A DNA stretch of 64,000 nt from Geojedonia sp051814705. GTDB taxonomy: Bacteria; Bacteroidota; Bacteroidia; Flavobacteriales; Flavobacteriaceae. The position numbers were made by a program, and so were the translations under genes. The stretch is from the NCBI GenBank assembly GCA_051814705.1, contig JBPWQW010000004.1:124001-188000 (forward strand). The letters run 5' to 3'. The notes beneath the pieces are model-generated. The model was not told the origin of the DNA and did not search any database. It worked only from the letters and a program-made list of their open reading frames with translations. Positions 53,728 through 61,935 of this stretch are shown one piece after another. Position 1 is the first letter of the stretch. Each line of letters opens with the position of its first letter.

Positions 53728-54726
53728 ATGGCAAATAGCAAACACGCACACTTGAGATATAATATTTTAGATAATTGCTTCCGGAATAAGTCTTATGGCT
53801 TTGAGGAATTATTGAGAATTCTGAATGAAGGTATTGCAGAATTATATCCTGGAGAAGAAATTTCAGAAAGAACATTACGTGACGATATTAAAGTTTTTAG
53901 AGATAAAAAAGAAGGCTTTGATGCACCACTACCAGAAGGAATAAGGGAATATAAATACTCTGATGCTAATTTTACTATTGCACAACGACCATTGCAAAAA
54001 TATGAGCAATATTTAATTGAAGCTGCTCAACAATTATTATCTAGATTTGAGAATCATCCAAAGTATAACAAATTAGCAGAAGCCTTAATTAAGTTTCAAG
54101 ATGAAGAGGAGCAAGAAAATGATGCTAAAAAAATCTTATTTTACGATCATAACGAAGAATACAAAGGTATAAAACACCTTAAGCCATTATATCTAGCAAT
54201 TAAGAAAAAGCAAGCTTTACAGATAATTTATAAAGGCTTTAAAGATAAGGAATCAACGATTTTTGAATTTCACCCACATATTTTAAAACAATACAATAGA
54301 CGATGGTTTGTCTTTGGATATAATAAAACAGTTGAAAGGTGGCAACACAGTATTCCATTAGATGAAAGACTTATTAGTTTTGAAACACTTGAAGACGTCA
54401 ATTATTTAGATTCAGACAAAGATTGGGAAATATTTTTCAGAACAATGGTTGGTGTAACTAGAATAAACGAAAATGTAGAGAGAGTAGTTGTGCGTTTTCA
54501 TAATGGAAGAGAAAACTATTTTAAAACAAAACCCTTTCAACCAGATTACGAAGAATTTTTTGAAGAAGATAAACAAGATCAAGTTTGGTTTGAGACAATA
54601 ATTAATAAAGAATTAGTGCAACAGTTATTGTCCTATGGTCAAGAATTAGAGGTGTTAGAACCAGAATCATTAAAAAAGCAAATGAGAGAACATTCAATTA
54701 CAATGCAACAGTTTTACAAAGAATAA
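53728..54726 (+). CDS. WYL-domain transcriptional regulator
   Basis: Regulator of 332 aa. An N-terminal winged helix (about 1-75, with EEISERTLRDDIKVFRDKKE) precedes a WYL domain around 140-230 (YNRRWFVFGYNKTVERWQHS) and a WYL C-terminal extension. WYL proteins are frequent first genes of defence operons, in which they repress or report on nucleic-acid ligands. It starts 16 bp after hipT and 60 bp before the kinase fusion, so it could control either neighbour. Confidence 0.88.
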   Translation: MANSKHAHLRYNILDNCFRNKSYGFEELLRILNEGIAELYPGEEISERTLRDDIKVFRDKKEGFDAPLPEGIREYKYSDANFTIAQRPLQKYEQYLIEAAQQLLSRFENHPKYNKLAEALIKFQDEEEQENDAKKILFYDHNEEYKGIKHLKPLYLAIKKKQALQIIYKGFKDKESTIFEFHPHILKQYNRRWFVFGYNKTVERWQHSIPLDERLISFETLEDVNYLDSDKDWEIFFRTMVGVTRINENVERVVVRFHNGRENYFKTKPFQPDYEEFFEEDKQDQVWFETIINKELVQQLLSYGQELEVLEPESLKKQMREHSITMQQFYKE

Positions 54727-54786
54727 CTGTGCAGATACTCTGCGTAGTTAAGTGATTAATTTGCATTATTGAATTTAAAGAAGTTT

Positions 54787-57285
54787 ATGAGAGAAGAGAA
54801 TTACATGAATAAAGATATAGTTGAAAATATAAGTAACGTGGTTTGGCGATGCGTTGATATTCTTTATCAATCAGGAAGAGGTGAATCAACTAAACTTATT
54901 TTATTCCTGCTTTCTGCTTTTAAAGATGATACTTTTCCACATATTCAAAATATAAATAATTATAATTGGCTTGAAGAATTTTTTCAGGAACTTAAATATG
55001 ATTCATTTTATAATAAAATCTTTAACGTTTATTCTGAGGATTTAAAGAATATCCATCCTAACGCATTTACTGAAGTTGTTCAATGTTTTTATCAAATCGA
55101 TAAATATCAATTAAAAAATAATTTCCCAGAAGTGTTTGAATATTTACTTCAGAAATTAATTGATTATCAAGGGAAAAGGTCTGGAGAATCTGTACAGCCT
55201 AAAGAAATAAGCAGGTTAGTTATTGAACTAGCTAATCTTGATAGTAAAGCTAAGATCTATAATCCTTTTGCTGGCTTAGCTTCTTTTAGTATTTATTTAA
55301 AAGACAATCAAGAATATCATGGTCAAGAAATTAATACATCTACTTGGGCAATTGGGCAGTTAAGGCTTAAGGCTCATAGTAAAGGATATGGTTATAGTTA
55401 CGAGTTAGGTAATTCGATAGAAAACTGGAATGAATTTCAAAAATTCGATCTTATTGTTGCTACACCACCATTCAAGATGCGTGTCCCAAGGTTTTCTTCA
55501 TACTATATACCAGGAGCGGAAAGTTATTATGACGTTGAAAGTTTTCTAATCGATAAAGGAATTCATTCCTTAAATAATAACGGAAAACTTATTACTGTAT
55601 TTTCACTATCCTTTCTTTTTAGTGGTGGTCGTTTAGCAAAACTAAAAAGATGGTTAATAGATAATGATCTTATTGATACCATAATTACATTACCTTCTGG
55701 TTTACTTTCAAATACGAGTATTCCTGTTTGCATAATCGTATTTAAAACTATTTCTTCACGACCAGGATATATCAAATTTATAGATGCGTCCAGTTTTTTT
55801 ACTAAAGATGGACCAAGAAGTAAAAGATTAAACGATTTTGAGCTTATAAAGTTAATCAATGAAGATACAGAAAATGAATTCTTGAAATACATTAACGTTG
55901 AAGAAATCTATAATAATGATTTTGATTTATCTGTTGGAAGATATTTTTTAAAAGATATTCAAGGAACAAAAATTTCTGATTTTTCTTCGATTATTAGAGG
56001 TTTAAGAGCGCCTATAAATGAACACATGAAACAAGTCCAAATTCGAAACCTTAAGGGTGATGTTTTTGATAGTGTATTGACTAGTGAAGAAATAGAAAAC
56101 ACCCTTATAAAGAGAGGAACATTTAGGGTTATTGATGAATCTTGTTTATTAATCGCAACAAGGTGGAACACGTTAAAACCTACGTTTTTTAATTATACTG
56201 GAGAGCCAATTGTCATATCTCAAGCTGTAGTCGCATTAAGGCTAGATGAAAATATTGTTAACCCAACATTTTTGATAAATGAATTTTCTGCAGATTATGT
56301 ACAAGAACAATTAGATAGTTATAGAGTTGGTTCTGTGCAACCAATGCTAAGAAAAAAAGATTTAGAAAATATCATATTCCAATTGCCTACCATGCAAGAG
56401 CAAAAGGCAAAAGTTAGCGGAATCATTGAGCTCTCAAAAAGACTGAGAAAAATAGAGTCAGAAAAAGAAAATATACTTAGTGGTATTCATAAAGAGGAAA
56501 CTGAAAGCTCTACGTCTTTAAGTCATATATTAGGTAAACCTTTACTTAGCATAGGTTCGTCAATAGAAATAATTCAAAATGCATTATCTAACTTAGACCC
56601 AAATTGGAAGAGTTATTTAATTAGTCAACAAAGACAATTTACATTAGTTGATGCTTTCGATTCCATCACTAAAAATGTTAAATATATACAGGAACTTGCT
56701 GATAAAAACACGTCATTGGTAAGTGTGTCAAATTTTGAACAAAATGAACTTCATTTTCTCAAATTTTTATCAGAATTTGTAAAAGATGAAAAGAAAAGCT
56801 TAAACAATAATATTAGCCTTAAACTAGACATACATGAGGATATTAAAGAATTAATGGATAATCAAGTTTTAATAAAAGGAAATTCACAAAAACTAAGAAT
56901 CGTCTTGGTTAATTTATTGGATAATGCTAAAAATCACGCATTTACAAATAAAGAGAAGTCCAATAAAATTAATATTGAGATTTTACCATTCACAAACAGT
57001 GAGGAGGAAGCTTCTTACTTTAATTATGATATTGATAGTAAGAAATCTTATGTAGAAGTTAAAGTATCAAATACAGGAGCCTCTTTTCCTAAAGACTTTA
57101 CTTTAAAAGATTATGTGCGTAAAAATTTTGCAGCTGGTAAAACACGTAATAGAGGGTTAGGTGGTTATGAAGTCAATGAAATATTAAAAGCACATAACGA
57201 AGGTAAAAATGCTTTGAACATAATTTCTAACAAAGATGACTCGGAATACAGTACAACAGTTTCATTTATAATACCTATACTATAA
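54787..57285 (+). CDS. Methyltransferase-like / target-recognition / histidine-kinase fusion
   Basis: Unusual 832-aa protein (residues counted from ATG 54787; ATG 54805 is also possible). N-terminal N6-adenine methyltransferase fold: AdoMet motif NPFAGLASF at about 159 and motif IV reading TPPF, not NPPF, at about 226. An HsdS-like target-recognition domain spans about 390-550 (ISDFSSIIRGLRAPI, then GSVQPMLRKKDLENIIFQLP). A DHp-like helix has LSHILGKPLLSI with His580 as probable phosphoacceptor, followed by a HATPase with N box NLLDNAKNHA (709), SNTGASFP and GLGGYEVNEI. It may read DNA methylation and signal to the coupled response regulator. Confidence 0.8.
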   Translation: MREENYMNKDIVENISNVVWRCVDILYQSGRGESTKLILFLLSAFKDDTFPHIQNINNYNWLEEFFQELKYDSFYNKIFNVYSEDLKNIHPNAFTEVVQCFYQIDKYQLKNNFPEVFEYLLQKLIDYQGKRSGESVQPKEISRLVIELANLDSKAKIYNPFAGLASFSIYLKDNQEYHGQEINTSTWAIGQLRLKAHSKGYGYSYELGNSIENWNEFQKFDLIVATPPFKMRVPRFSSYYIPGAESYYDVESFLIDKGIHSLNNNGKLITVFSLSFLFSGGRLAKLKRWLIDNDLIDTIITLPSGLLSNTSIPVCIIVFKTISSRPGYIKFIDASSFFTKDGPRSKRLNDFELIKLINEDTENEFLKYINVEEIYNNDFDLSVGRYFLKDIQGTKISDFSSIIRGLRAPINEHMKQVQIRNLKGDVFDSVLTSEEIENTLIKRGTFRVIDESCLLIATRWNTLKPTFFNYTGEPIVISQAVVALRLDENIVNPTFLINEFSADYVQEQLDSYRVGSVQPMLRKKDLENIIFQLPTMQEQKAKVSGIIELSKRLRKIESEKENILSGIHKEETESSTSLSHILGKPLLSIGSSIEIIQNALSNLDPNWKSYLISQQRQFTLVDAFDSITKNVKYIQELADKNTSLVSVSNFEQNELHFLKFLSEFVKDEKKSLNNNISLKLDIHEDIKELMDNQVLIKGNSQKLRIVLVNLLDNAKNHAFTNKEKSNKINIEILPFTNSEEEASYFNYDIDSKKSYVEVKVSNTGASFPKDFTLKDYVRKNFAAGKTRNRGLGGYEVNEILKAHNEGKNALNIISNKDDSEYSTTVSFIIPIL

Positions 57286-58466
57286 TGAGTAAGACATATA
57301 ACATACTTTGGATTGACGATGAGCACAATGATGAAGCGCTTCTTCCATTCATTTTACAAGCAGAACAGCAAGATATAATACTAGAAGGGTATGGTTCATT
57401 TAAAGAAGGTTTTACCGCATTAGAGACTAACATTAACCACTACGATGTTATTTTATTAGACGCCTTATTTTTTGAAGATGAAAATTCAGAAACCCCAAAT
57501 CCTGCAGGTTTAGGCTCAGCGATTAAAAAGATAAATGAACTGATTCCTAAAAAAGCATTTCCTTATTTTGTGCTTTCTGGTCAAACCCATTTTACAGATG
57601 TAACCAATCCTATACTTGAAGCGTTTCAGCTTAGATGTTACAATAAAAAAAACGCAGATGACGTAAAAGAGCTATTACTAAACATAAAAGCGGAAGCAGA
57701 CACACAATTAGAGCTTCAAATAAAACATGAAAACCAGACTTTATTCGAAGTTTTAAAGCAATATCCAAATTCTGCTAGAGATATATTTATTTCAATTTTT
57801 AAAGGCCTAAAAGGTTTTAATAATCAATTTGATGATCAACTATACTTTACCCAATTAAGAATTATATTGGAAACCATGTTTAGAATGGCAAATGCTTACG
57901 GATTATTGCATGATAAATGTGTCCAAGTTGGAGATAGCAAAGTTAATTTAACCGAATCGTACATGTTCCTTTCCGGTTGTGATACAAATCATTTAAAAGT
58001 AAGTTGCTCAGTAACACACTTTCCTATGATTATTGCGAATAACGTAAAAAACATAATTCATATCACAGGAGCAGCTTCTCACACTACTACTGTAGATATT
58101 ACTCAAAACATACATATACAAGCATATCGAAATAGCATAAATACGCCTTATTTATTGTATTCATTAGCATTGCAATTAATGGATGTGTTAATTTGGTTTG
58201 ATGGATATAGTAAAGTAAACAGCGACATAGCAAAAAATAAATCGTACTGGCGAGATATAGAAATAGATCAATTCGGGAATAAATTTGAAACTAATGTCAT
58301 AACAAATCTAGCTACTAGTGGCTGGGGCACAGTATTAATTAATAATGGGACAAAAAGAATAGGTGTCCATAGAGATGAAATTGCAAGATTGAATCTTTCA
58401 GTCGGTGACTCAATCAAATTTACAATAACGGAATCAGCACAAGCACAAAACATAACAAAACAATAA
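57285..58466 (+). CDS. Response regulator with novel C-terminal region
   Basis: Protein of 393 aa whose start codon shares a base with the kinase stop (TAATG), indicating translational coupling. The receiver domain (1-130) has acidic pair Asp11-Asp12 in ILWIDDE, phosphoacceptor Asp59 in VILLDAL, Ser98 in FVLSGQ and Lys121/122. Residues 145-330 match no family I know. Residues about 335-385 (GWGTVLINNGTKRIGVHRDE, then VGDSIKF) resemble a cold-shock/OB-fold nucleic-acid-binding domain. It could relay the kinase signal to RNA or DNA, or to the restriction subunits. Confidence 0.8.
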   Translation: MSKTYNILWIDDEHNDEALLPFILQAEQQDIILEGYGSFKEGFTALETNINHYDVILLDALFFEDENSETPNPAGLGSAIKKINELIPKKAFPYFVLSGQTHFTDVTNPILEAFQLRCYNKKNADDVKELLLNIKAEADTQLELQIKHENQTLFEVLKQYPNSARDIFISIFKGLKGFNNQFDDQLYFTQLRIILETMFRMANAYGLLHDKCVQVGDSKVNLTESYMFLSGCDTNHLKVSCSVTHFPMIIANNVKNIIHITGAASHTTTVDITQNIHIQAYRNSINTPYLLYSLALQLMDVLIWFDGYSKVNSDIAKNKSYWRDIEIDQFGNKFETNVITNLATSGWGTVLINNGTKRIGVHRDEIARLNLSVGDSIKFTITESAQAQNITKQ

Positions 58467-58485
58467 AGTATACTTATAAAATTAT

Positions 58486-60123
58486 ATGATCACAGGAGAA
58501 TTAAAATCACAAATAGACCAAATATGGAACACATTCTGGACAGGCGGAATATCCAACACCATTACAATCGTTGAGCAGTTAACATATCTAATCTTTATCA
58601 AAGATTTAGATGAAACCGAAACACGTAATGAGCGTATGGCAAAACGTCTTAACAAGGACTTTAGTCCTATTTTTGGTAAAGACCAGCAAGATTTTAGATG
58701 GAAGAATTTAAAGGAAATGGATGTACAAGCACGTCATAATATTTTTAATAATTCTGTTGATGGTATATTCCCATTTATACGCAGTTTAGGGAGTGAGAAA
58801 AGTTTGTTTAGCACCTATATGAAAGACGCATCTTTTGGGATAAATAAAGCGGCAACACTAGATCTAGTAATCGAAAAACTAGAACGTCTAGACATGTCTA
58901 ACCAAGACATAAAAGGTGATATCTACGAGTACTTATTATCTAAACTAGAAGGTGGTGGTACATCTGGTCAGTTTAGAACACCAAGACACATTATTAAGTT
59001 AATGACAGAAATGATGCAGCCGACACTAGAAGACACTATTTGTGATCCATCAGTAGGTACTGCTGGTTTTCTTGTAGCAGCCAAAGAATATATCGACAAG
59101 CATTATAGTGTTACAGAGCTAGATAAAAATAAAGACCACATAAACAAACATATGTTTAACGGTACCGAGTTTGATGCCACGATGCTACGTATTGCGTCTA
59201 TGAATCTGTTTTTACACGGTGTAGAAGAACCTAATATTGTAGATGTAGATGCAGTAAGTAAAGATAATACTGTAAGCGATGCCTATACTTTAGTATTAGC
59301 AAACCCACCATTTAAAGGCACTATAGATAAAGAAAGTATTGCACCAGGTTTACGTAATGTAACAGATACTACAAAAACCGAATTATTATTTTTAGCCCTA
59401 ATGCTACGCCAACTAAAAAAAGGAGGACGTGCAGCAGTAATTGTACCAGATGGTGTATTATTTGGGGCAGGTAAAGCTTTTAAAAGTATACGTAGTGAGA
59501 TCGTAAAAAACCACAAGCTAGAAGCTGTAATATCCTTGCCTAGTGGAGTTTTTCAACCGTATAGTGGTGTAAGTACAGCCATTATTATATTTACTAAAAC
59601 CGATAATGGTGGTACAGACAATGTGTGGTTTTATGATATGAAAGCAGATGGTAAGTCATTAGACCAAAAACGTAACTTAATTGTTGATGAAGATGTATTT
59701 AATGAGTTTGCATTTGCTAAAGATATTACAGCAGAAAAATTAGCTAAACTAGCTAAACAACATGATAATTTCAACTTACCACAAGTGTTAGATCATTATC
59801 GATATTTAAAAAGTGACTATTTTGGGAAAATGCACGATAAAGCAGGTAATCTATTACATGTAAATGATATACCTGATAACTTAGGGTTTAATAAGTTTCT
59901 AGATGGTACCTGCACACATGATTTTGCAGACCGAACCTCACAATCCTTCCTCGTACCTTTTAAAGAAATTAAAGAAAACGACTGGGATTTATCAATTAAC
60001 CGTTACAAAGAAATTGTGTATGAAGAAGTGGAATATGATGCGCCTTCGGAAATAATTGAAAGAATCAATCTTTTATCTGTAGAGCGCAATAAAATATTGT
60101 CTACCCTAAATTCAATTAAATAA
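58486..60123 (+). CDS. hsdM: Type I restriction-modification methyltransferase subunit HsdM
   Basis: N6-adenine methyltransferase of 545 aa, complete. An N-terminal HsdM_N helical domain (LKSQIDQIWNTFWTGGISNT) precedes the catalytic domain with DPSVGTAGFLVAAKEY (residue 187 on) for AdoMet and LANPPFKG with Asn273 as motif IV. It acts with HsdS in DNA modification and with HsdR in cleavage. It starts 19 bp after the response regulator and 2 bp before hsdS. Unlike the fused protein upstream, its catalytic motif is canonical. Confidence 0.95.
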   Translation: MITGELKSQIDQIWNTFWTGGISNTITIVEQLTYLIFIKDLDETETRNERMAKRLNKDFSPIFGKDQQDFRWKNLKEMDVQARHNIFNNSVDGIFPFIRSLGSEKSLFSTYMKDASFGINKAATLDLVIEKLERLDMSNQDIKGDIYEYLLSKLEGGGTSGQFRTPRHIIKLMTEMMQPTLEDTICDPSVGTAGFLVAAKEYIDKHYSVTELDKNKDHINKHMFNGTEFDATMLRIASMNLFLHGVEEPNIVDVDAVSKDNTVSDAYTLVLANPPFKGTIDKESIAPGLRNVTDTTKTELLFLALMLRQLKKGGRAAVIVPDGVLFGAGKAFKSIRSEIVKNHKLEAVISLPSGVFQPYSGVSTAIIIFTKTDNGGTDNVWFYDMKADGKSLDQKRNLIVDEDVFNEFAFAKDITAEKLAKLAKQHDNFNLPQVLDHYRYLKSDYFGKMHDKAGNLLHVNDIPDNLGFNKFLDGTCTHDFADRTSQSFLVPFKEIKENDWDLSINRYKEIVYEEVEYDAPSEIIERINLLSVERNKILSTLNSIK

Positions 60124-60125
60124 TT

Positions 60126-61289
60126 ATGAATTTAGAAAACAGAAAATTAAACGAAGTTTTAGACTATGAACAGCCAACAAAATACATAGTTGAAACAACA
60201 GATTATGATGATAGTTTTGAAACGCCAGTATTAACAGCTGGTAAATCTTTTCTGCTCGGATATACTAACGATAAGGAAGGAATATTCAAAAATGTTCCTG
60301 CTATAATTTTTGATGACTTTACAACATCTTTTCATTATGTAGATTTTCCTTTCAAGGTGAAATCTTCTGCGATGAAAATATTAATACCCAAAGAAAGTTT
60401 TGTTGATTTAAAGTACGTATATCAACAAATGAAACAAGTTAGGATTGACACACAACTTCATAAACGATATTGGATTTCTAGATTTTCTAATAAAGTAATT
60501 CCATTTCCTAAAACAGACATTCAAAATAATGACTCTGCAACCCAAAAGCGCATAGCCCAAATACTAGATAACGCAGCAGCCTTACGTGATAAAACCCAAC
60601 AACTACTTAATGAGTACGACCAACTGGCACAATCTATCTTTTTGGAAATGTTTGGGGATGTTGTGAATAATCCAAAGAATTGGAAAACGAAGACAATAGA
60701 AGAATTGGTAGTTAATGAAAAAGGTTCTATAAAAAGAGGTCCTTTTGGTGGTGCTCTGAAAAAAGAAATTTTTGTAGAACAAGGATATTTAGTTTATGAG
60801 CAATACCACGCATTAAATAATGATTTCAATTTTGAGAGATATTATATTGATGATGAAAATTTTGAAAGACTGAAAGGATTTGAAGTTAAACCAGGTGATA
60901 TAATTATAAGTTGTTCAGGTGTATATTTGGGTAAGCTTGCAATTATTCCTAAAGATGCCAAAAAAGGCATTATCAATCAAGCCTTATTAAAAGTAACATT
61001 AGATGAGCAAAAAATGAGAAAAGACTTTTTTGTCTTTCATTTTACGCAACAGAATTTTAGAGATAAATATTTTGGAGCTAATAGAGGAGCAGGAATACCT
61101 AATTTTCCACCAATGGCAAGCTTTAAAAAGTTTCCATTCATTGCACCACCTATTAATCTTCAAAACCAATTCGCAGAAAAAATAGATTTAATCGAAAAAC
61201 AAAAAGAGTTAGCGAAACGAGAACTACAAGAAAGCGAAGATTTATTTAATTGCTTATTACAAAAAGCGTTTAAAGGAGAACTAGTATGA
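60126..61289 (+). CDS. hsdS: Type I restriction-modification specificity subunit HsdS
   Basis: Specificity protein of 387 aa with two target-recognition domains (about 1-140 and 190-345), each followed by a conserved helix (TQKRIAQILDNAAALRDKTQ and NQFAEKIDLIEKQKELAKRE). The second domain begins after the central EMFGDVVNNPKNWK spacer. The two domains are unrelated in sequence, so a bipartite asymmetric target is expected. It is joined to the next gene by a 4-bp ATGA overlap. Confidence 0.93.
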   Translation: MNLENRKLNEVLDYEQPTKYIVETTDYDDSFETPVLTAGKSFLLGYTNDKEGIFKNVPAIIFDDFTTSFHYVDFPFKVKSSAMKILIPKESFVDLKYVYQQMKQVRIDTQLHKRYWISRFSNKVIPFPKTDIQNNDSATQKRIAQILDNAAALRDKTQQLLNEYDQLAQSIFLEMFGDVVNNPKNWKTKTIEELVVNEKGSIKRGPFGGALKKEIFVEQGYLVYEQYHALNNDFNFERYYIDDENFERLKGFEVKPGDIIISCSGVYLGKLAIIPKDAKKGIINQALLKVTLDEQKMRKDFFVFHFTQQNFRDKYFGANRGAGIPNFPPMASFKKFPFIAPPINLQNQFAEKIDLIEKQKELAKRELQESEDLFNCLLQKAFKGELV

Positions 61290-61885
61290 GTAATAAATTA
61301 AAAAAGAATGAGTACGATGATGAGATGTCATTTAGCGAGTTTATTATAGGTGTATTTGCAGTAATAGGGTTTATCTTCTTTTTGGGCGAGCTTTTTAGCG
61401 ATTCAGAAACTAAAGAACCAGTAAAAATATTACCTGAAGATAAACTTAAAAGTAAAAGACAAAGACTTGAAGAAGTCAATAATAAATTAAATGAATTAAG
61501 ACCTCAAAAAGCAGAATTAAAACGTATAGAAAAAATAATTTATAAATGGTCTAGAGCTGTTATAGCAATGGGCTTTATTGTGACAAATATTGTTGTTCTA
61601 GTAATTAATAATTGGACATTTAATCTAGGCACTCACCTTAACGTAAATGGCGCAATTGTTACCATTTATGGTTTCTTTGCTTTTATTATTTATGGTAGTC
61701 CTAGTGAGTTAGTTAAAGCCATCAAAGAAAAAACAGCAAACTATTTAAAGAAGAAACACATTCACACACTTACTGAGCTAAAAGAACTAGAACAAGAACA
61801 TAGAACTTTATTAAAAGAAATTTCAGATTTAGAGACCAATATTATTGAAAACACGAATACAATAAAACAAATAAGTAATGCTTAG
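61286..61885 (+). CDS. Small membrane coiled-coil protein within the hsd operon
   Basis: Unrecognised 199-aa protein with three likely membrane helices at about 15-35 (FIIGVFAVIGFIFFLGELF), 92-115 (AVIAMGFIVTNIVVLVI) and 125-145 (GAIVTIYGFFAFIIYG), plus charged coiled coils between and after (RQRLEEVNNKLNELRPQKAE and TLLKEISDLETN). The start overlaps hsdS by 4 bp. Membrane proteins with coiled coils often act as effectors or anchors in defence systems, but no role can be assigned. Confidence 0.7.
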   Translation: MSNKLKKNEYDDEMSFSEFIIGVFAVIGFIFFLGELFSDSETKEPVKILPEDKLKSKRQRLEEVNNKLNELRPQKAELKRIEKIIYKWSRAVIAMGFIVTNIVVLVINNWTFNLGTHLNVNGAIVTIYGFFAFIIYGSPSELVKAIKEKTANYLKKKHIHTLTELKELEQEHRTLLKEISDLETNIIENTNTIKQISNA

Positions 61886-61892
61886 ATTTTGA

Positions 61893-61911
61893 TTAATCTT
61901 GATAAGATTAA
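61893..61911 (+). promoter_or_regulatory. Inverted repeat ahead of hsdR
   Basis: Perfect 8-bp stem TTAATCTT (61893-61900) and AAGATTAA (61904-61911) around GAT, between the small membrane gene and hsdR. It has no T-run. A place to control hsdR apart from hsdMS is plausible. Confidence 0.4.
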
Positions 61912-61935
61912 CTAACACATTAGTATATTAGAAGT

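Noticed and set aside
60126..61289. Phase-variable or invertible hsdS
   Set aside because: No second hsdS copy, recombinase or simple-sequence tract was found nearby.
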